From: Verrucomicrobiales bacterium
GTDB taxonomy: Bacteria; Verrucomicrobiota; Verrucomicrobiia; Verrucomicrobiales; DEV007
Length of the DNA: 5,138 nt
Direction: 5' to 3'
NCBI GenBank assembly: GCA_007123695.1
Contig: SLGN01000065.1
Coordinates: 1-5,138, forward strand
Positions 1 through 5,138 of this stretch are shown here, piece after piece. The notes under the pieces are model-generated. The model saw only the letters and a list, made by a program, of their open reading frames with translations. It was not told where the DNA came from and made no database searches. A program made the position numbers and the translations under genes. Numbering within the stretch: the first letter of the stretch is position 1; the number at the start of each line of letters is the position of its first letter.

Positions 1-1284
1 ATGAAACGCCGAACCTTCCTCCAGCATTCCGCCTCCCTCGCCGCGCTCGGCGGGGCCAGTCCGCTCCTTGCCGTCGGCGCGAAACCTGACTTTCCCGCGG
101 GCAAGGCCGAGCACTGCATCCTTCTCTGGCTCGGGGGTGGTCCGGCCCAGGTCGACACCTTCGACCCGAAGCCGCTTGGCGATCCTAAGGCCCGCAAGGC
201 CGGCAGCGCCTACCCCGCCATCGACACCGCCGTGGCCGGCGTGAAGCTCTGCGAGCACCTGCCCGAACTGGCCAAGCTCATGGACCGGGCCACTGTGCTG
301 CGCACCCTCACCCACGAGGTCATCGACGAGCACGCTGCGGCGGTGAACTTCATGCACACCGGGCGCCCCGTCAGCGGCACCGTCGTCTATCCCTCGATCG
401 GGTCGGTCGTCTCCCACGAACTCGGGGCCGGGCAGGACGGCGTGCCGGCCTACGTCCTCGCCGGCTACCCCAGCGTCTCCCGCGGGGCCGGCTTCCTCGG
501 GGCAAAGAACAGCTACCTCTACCTGCTCGACACCGAGAAGGGTCCGGCCGGCCTCGCCCGGGCCCCCGGCATCACCGACGCGCGGCAGGCCCGCCGCGAC
601 GGATTGCTCGCCAGGGTCCGCGAGACGGCACGCGAGACCCGCGCAGCCGAGGATCCGGTGGTGAAATACGACACCCTCATCGAAAAAAGCGAGGCCCTCG
701 CCAGCGGCGATTTCGCCAAGGCCTTCGACCTCAAGTCCGAGCCCGCCGCCCTGCGCGAACGCTACGGGGCGGAATTCGGCCAGCGCTGCCTCCTCGGCCG
801 CCGTCTCCTCCAGCAAGGCGTGCGCTTCGTCGAGATCCTCGACAACCTCAATTTCACCAACGGCACCGGCTGGGACACCCACAACGACGGGCAAGTCAAT
901 CAGCACGTGCTGATCCAGGGGCTCGACCAGGCCCTCAGCGCGCTGATGGACGACCTCGACGCGCACGGGATGCTCGACAAGACCCTCGTCTGCGTGGCCG
1001 GCGAGTTCGGCCGTCCTTCCAGCTTCGACAGCGGAGGCGGGCGCGGGCACCAGGGCTCGGTCTTTTCGGTGCTGATGGCCGGAGGCGGCCTCGCCCACAA
1101 AGGCGCCATCGGCGTCACCGACGAGGCGTCGAAGGTCGCGGTGGAGCGCCCCATCTCCGTCCCCGACTGGCACGCCACGATCTACCACGCCCTCGGGATC
1201 GACTACTTGCAGGATCTCCACGACGGCGACCGTCCCGTGCCCCTCGTCGACCGGGGCACGGCGATCCGCGAGCTGTTCGTGTAG
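1..1284 (+). CDS. DUF1501 family (sulfatase-like) protein with Tat signal, 427 aa
   Basis: Complete 427-residue protein; the window begins exactly at its ATG, so its ribosome binding site and promoter are outside. The N-terminus carries a twin-arginine motif (KRRTFLQ, residues 2-8), then an Ala/Leu-rich stretch to about residue 26, so export by the Tat pathway is likely and supports this start. Family landmarks follow in the DUF1501 order: LWLGGGPAQVDTFDPKP (42-58), WDTH (291-294), GEFGR (334-338), GRGHQ (347-351), VLMAGGG (357-363) and DWHATIYHALGID (389-401). DUF1501 belongs to the alkaline phosphatase/sulfatase-like fold, and the conserved Asp and His residues suggest metal binding, but no reaction is established for the family. 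Length is normal. It differs from the version of the late motif I remember best (GRDHW), having GRGHQ, which may mark a subfamily. It ends 10 bases before the next gene, suggesting an operon. Family assignment is firm; substrate is unknown. Confidence 0.93.
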   Translation: MKRRTFLQHSASLAALGGASPLLAVGAKPDFPAGKAEHCILLWLGGGPAQVDTFDPKPLGDPKARKAGSAYPAIDTAVAGVKLCEHLPELAKLMDRATVLRTLTHEVIDEHAAAVNFMHTGRPVSGTVVYPSIGSVVSHELGAGQDGVPAYVLAGYPSVSRGAGFLGAKNSYLYLLDTEKGPAGLARAPGITDARQARRDGLLARVRETARETRAAEDPVVKYDTLIEKSEALASGDFAKAFDLKSEPAALRERYGAEFGQRCLLGRRLLQQGVRFVEILDNLNFTNGTGWDTHNDGQVNQHVLIQGLDQALSALMDDLDAHGMLDKTLVCVAGEFGRPSSFDSGGGRGHQGSVFSVLMAGGGLAHKGAIGVTDEASKVAVERPISVPDWHATIYHALGIDYLQDLHDGDRPVPLVDRGTAIRELFV

Positions 1285-1294
1285 GGCGGGGCCG

Positions 1295-2374
1295 ATGCAA
1301 GGCACGACCACCAACCGCCGCGCCCTGCTCGGTTCGGTCTGCGCCCTCGGTCCGCTCGCGGCGCTGCGCCGCCTCCTCGCCCGGGCCGGGGTGGCGACGG
1401 GTCCTCTCGGTATCTGCGCCTTTTCCTGCCACCAGCACTGGCGGGCGGTCGCGGCGGGCCATGAAGGAACCCGATTCGCCGATACCGCCGGATTTTTCCG
1501 CTACGCGCGGGAACTCGGGGCCGACGGGATCCAGGCGCCCCTGCGCGGATCGGACCCCGCCGCCCTGCGCGCCCTCGTGGAGGAATGCGCGGGCTACTAC
1601 GAGGCCAGCCTGCGGCTGCCCGACGCCGACGGCGGCACCGACGCCTTCGACCGCGAACTGCGGCACGCCCGCGAGGCCGGCGCCGAGGTGGCCCGGACCA
1701 TCCTGATGGGAGGCCGCCGCTACGAGGTCTTCAAGAGCCTGGAGGATTTCCGGACCTTCCACCGGCAGGCAAAACGGACCCTCGAGCGGATCGAGCCCCT
1801 CGCCCGGAAACGCCGCCTCCGCATCGCGGTCGAGAACCACAAGGACCTCGTGTCCGAGGAACTCGTCGCCCTGATGGAATCGCTCTCCAGCGAGTGGATC
1901 GGAGTCCTCGTCGACACGGGGAACAATCTCTCCCTGCTGGAGGATCCCGACGATACGGTCGCGGCGCTGGCACCCTACGCCCAGAGCGTCCACCTCAAGG
2001 ACATGGCCGTGCAGCCCGACGCCGGGGGCTTCCTTCTCAGTGAAACTCCGCTTGGCACCGGCATGATCGATCTCGTGGCCACCGTCGCCGCCCTGCGCCG
2101 GGCCCGGCCCGGCATCGCGGTGAACCTCGAGATGGCCACGCGCGATCCTCTGCGCGTGCCCTGTCTCGACGACGGCTACTACGCCACCTTTCCGGAACGG
2201 CGGGCGACTCATCTCGCCCCGGCCCTCGAGCGGGTCTCCGCCAACCCGCCGCGCGGCCCCGTGCCCGCCGTCGCGGGCAAGCCCCTCGACCGCGTCCTTG
2301 CGGAGGAGGAGGAGAACAACCGCCGCGGCCTCGGGTGGATGCGCCGCGAACTCCCCTCCCCGCCCGAAGCGTGA
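1295..2374 (+). CDS. Sugar phosphate isomerase/epimerase-type TIM-barrel protein, 359 aa
   Basis: Complete 359-residue protein of the xylose isomerase-like TIM-barrel superfamily (AP_endonuc_2 type). The four expected metal ligands can be placed: Glu180 in VENHKDL (179-185), Asp207 in VDTGN (206-210), His233 in VHLKD (232-236) and Glu279 in NLEM (277-280). This is the E-D-H-E pattern of divalent-metal sugar epimerases and isomerases. GTGMIDL (254-260) is another family signature. The tail EEEENNRRGLGWMRREL (337-353) is of the kind seen in planctomycete and verrucomicrobial members. The N-terminus has a Tat-like NRRALL (7-12), but the following hydrophobic stretch is interrupted by Arg25-Arg26, so export is plausible rather than certain. 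The start lies 10 bases after the gene 1 stop, preceded by a G-rich GGGCGGGG that could act as a weak Shine-Dalgarno; translational coupling is likely. The substrate cannot be read from sequence; a ketose or inositol derivative is possible. A strict xylose isomerase or endonuclease IV role is not supported. Confidence 0.85.
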   Translation: MQGTTTNRRALLGSVCALGPLAALRRLLARAGVATGPLGICAFSCHQHWRAVAAGHEGTRFADTAGFFRYARELGADGIQAPLRGSDPAALRALVEECAGYYEASLRLPDADGGTDAFDRELRHAREAGAEVARTILMGGRRYEVFKSLEDFRTFHRQAKRTLERIEPLARKRRLRIAVENHKDLVSEELVALMESLSSEWIGVLVDTGNNLSLLEDPDDTVAALAPYAQSVHLKDMAVQPDAGGFLLSETPLGTGMIDLVATVAALRRARPGIAVNLEMATRDPLRVPCLDDGYYATFPERRATHLAPALERVSANPPRGPVPAVAGKPLDRVLAEEEENNRRGLGWMRRELPSPPEA

Positions 2375-2399
2375 GCGGGGGTCGGGCCTTGCGGGCGAC

Positions 2400-2446
2400 A
2401 CGGGCAACTCCGGCGGGCGGAAGTTTCGGCCCGTCGGCTTTCCCGT
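2400..2446 (+). terminator. Long imperfect GC-rich hairpin, candidate terminator or intergenic palindrome
   Basis: Begins 25 bases after the gene 2 stop. Inner arms 2410-2421 and 2426-2437 pair with one G-T pair (2413/2434) and one G-G mismatch (2419/2428), leaving an AGTT loop (2422-2425). After a small internal loop, outer arms 2400-2407 and 2440-2446 also pair (A-CGGG with CCCG-T and AA with TT, one bulged C at 2405). The structure is followed by GTTTGC and not by a real T-run, so it is a poor classical intrinsic terminator. Its position at the end of the gene 1-gene 2 unit and before carB makes termination or mRNA 3'-end protection the simplest reading. A dispersed palindromic repeat is the alternative. 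Confidence 0.4.
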
Positions 2447-2466
2447 TTGCGCTGCGGCGCGGCCCA

Positions 2467-2496
2467 TGCAAGGGGTGACAAATTTTATCCCCTGCA
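2467..2496 (+). promoter_or_regulatory. AT-rich dyad just upstream of carB, possible promoter or operator
   Basis: TGCA-A-GGGG (2467-2475) can pair with CCCC-TGCA (2489-2496), eight base pairs with one bulged A, around a 13-base interior containing AAATTT (2480-2485). It is the only clearly AT-rich patch between the genes in a very GC-rich background and ends 7 bases before the carB ATG. TTTTAT (2483-2488) matches four of six positions of a -10 box, but no -35 box is visible at the usual distance. If it is a -10, the transcript would start about 10 bases before the ATG, giving an almost leaderless mRNA, consistent with the missing Shine-Dalgarno. Alternatively it is an operator or an RNA hairpin over the start region. 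All of this is inference from position and composition. Confidence 0.3.
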
Positions 2497-2503
2497 AACC
2501 TAG

Positions 2504-5138
<2,635 letters not shown>

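Noticed and set aside
2362..2387. GCCCGA/TCGGGC inverted repeat around the gene 2 stop codon
   Set aside because: Only six pairs with a 14-base loop and no T-run; expected by chance at this GC content. The hairpin at 2400-2446 is much stronger.
2475..2503. GTGACA as a -35 box with a -10 at 17 bases
   Set aside because: The hexamer at the right spacing (ACCTAG, 2498-2503) does not resemble TATAAT.

Overview
The window holds three co-directional genes on the + strand of a GC-rich bacterium (clearly above 60% G+C by eye, with codons ending mostly in C or G). Gene 1 (1-1284) is a complete DUF1501 (sulfatase-like) protein with a twin-arginine leader. Gene 2 (1295-2374) is a sugar phosphate isomerase/epimerase-type TIM-barrel protein, also with a twin-arginine-like N-terminus. 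Gene 3 (2504 to the window end) is carB, the large subunit of carbamoyl-phosphate synthase, cut off by the window edge after 878 codons. Tat-exported DUF1501 proteins next to TIM-barrel isomerases are typical of the Planctomycetes-Verrucomicrobia group. I favour Verrucomicrobia, partly because the paired hairpin motif inside carB resembles repeats I associate with that phylum. This is an inference from memory and was not checked by search.

Layout: genes 1 and 2 are separated by only 10 bases and look like a translationally coupled pair, possibly acting on carbohydrate derivatives outside the cytoplasm. The 129-base gap from 2375 to 2503 separates this pair from carB. It holds a long imperfect GC-rich hairpin (2400-2446, candidate terminator or intergenic palindrome) and then a short AT-rich dyad (2467-2496) just before the carB start. 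The carB start is fixed by an in-frame TAG directly before the ATG, and no Shine-Dalgarno sequence is visible. carB is probably its own transcription unit, functionally unrelated to genes 1 and 2; carA is not in the window.

The most unusual element is inside carB at 3916-3960, in the linker of the central (oligomerization) domain. It consists of two tandem small hairpins with identical GGA loops. Their 13-base cores differ only at the loop-closing base pair, which is T-A in one and A-T in the other, a compensatory swap. The two cores are 25 bases apart, so they are read in different codon phases, and the reading frame stays open through them. This looks like a palindromic repeat element living inside an essential gene. 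The long reading frames on the minus strand are shadows of the high-GC genes and were not annotated.
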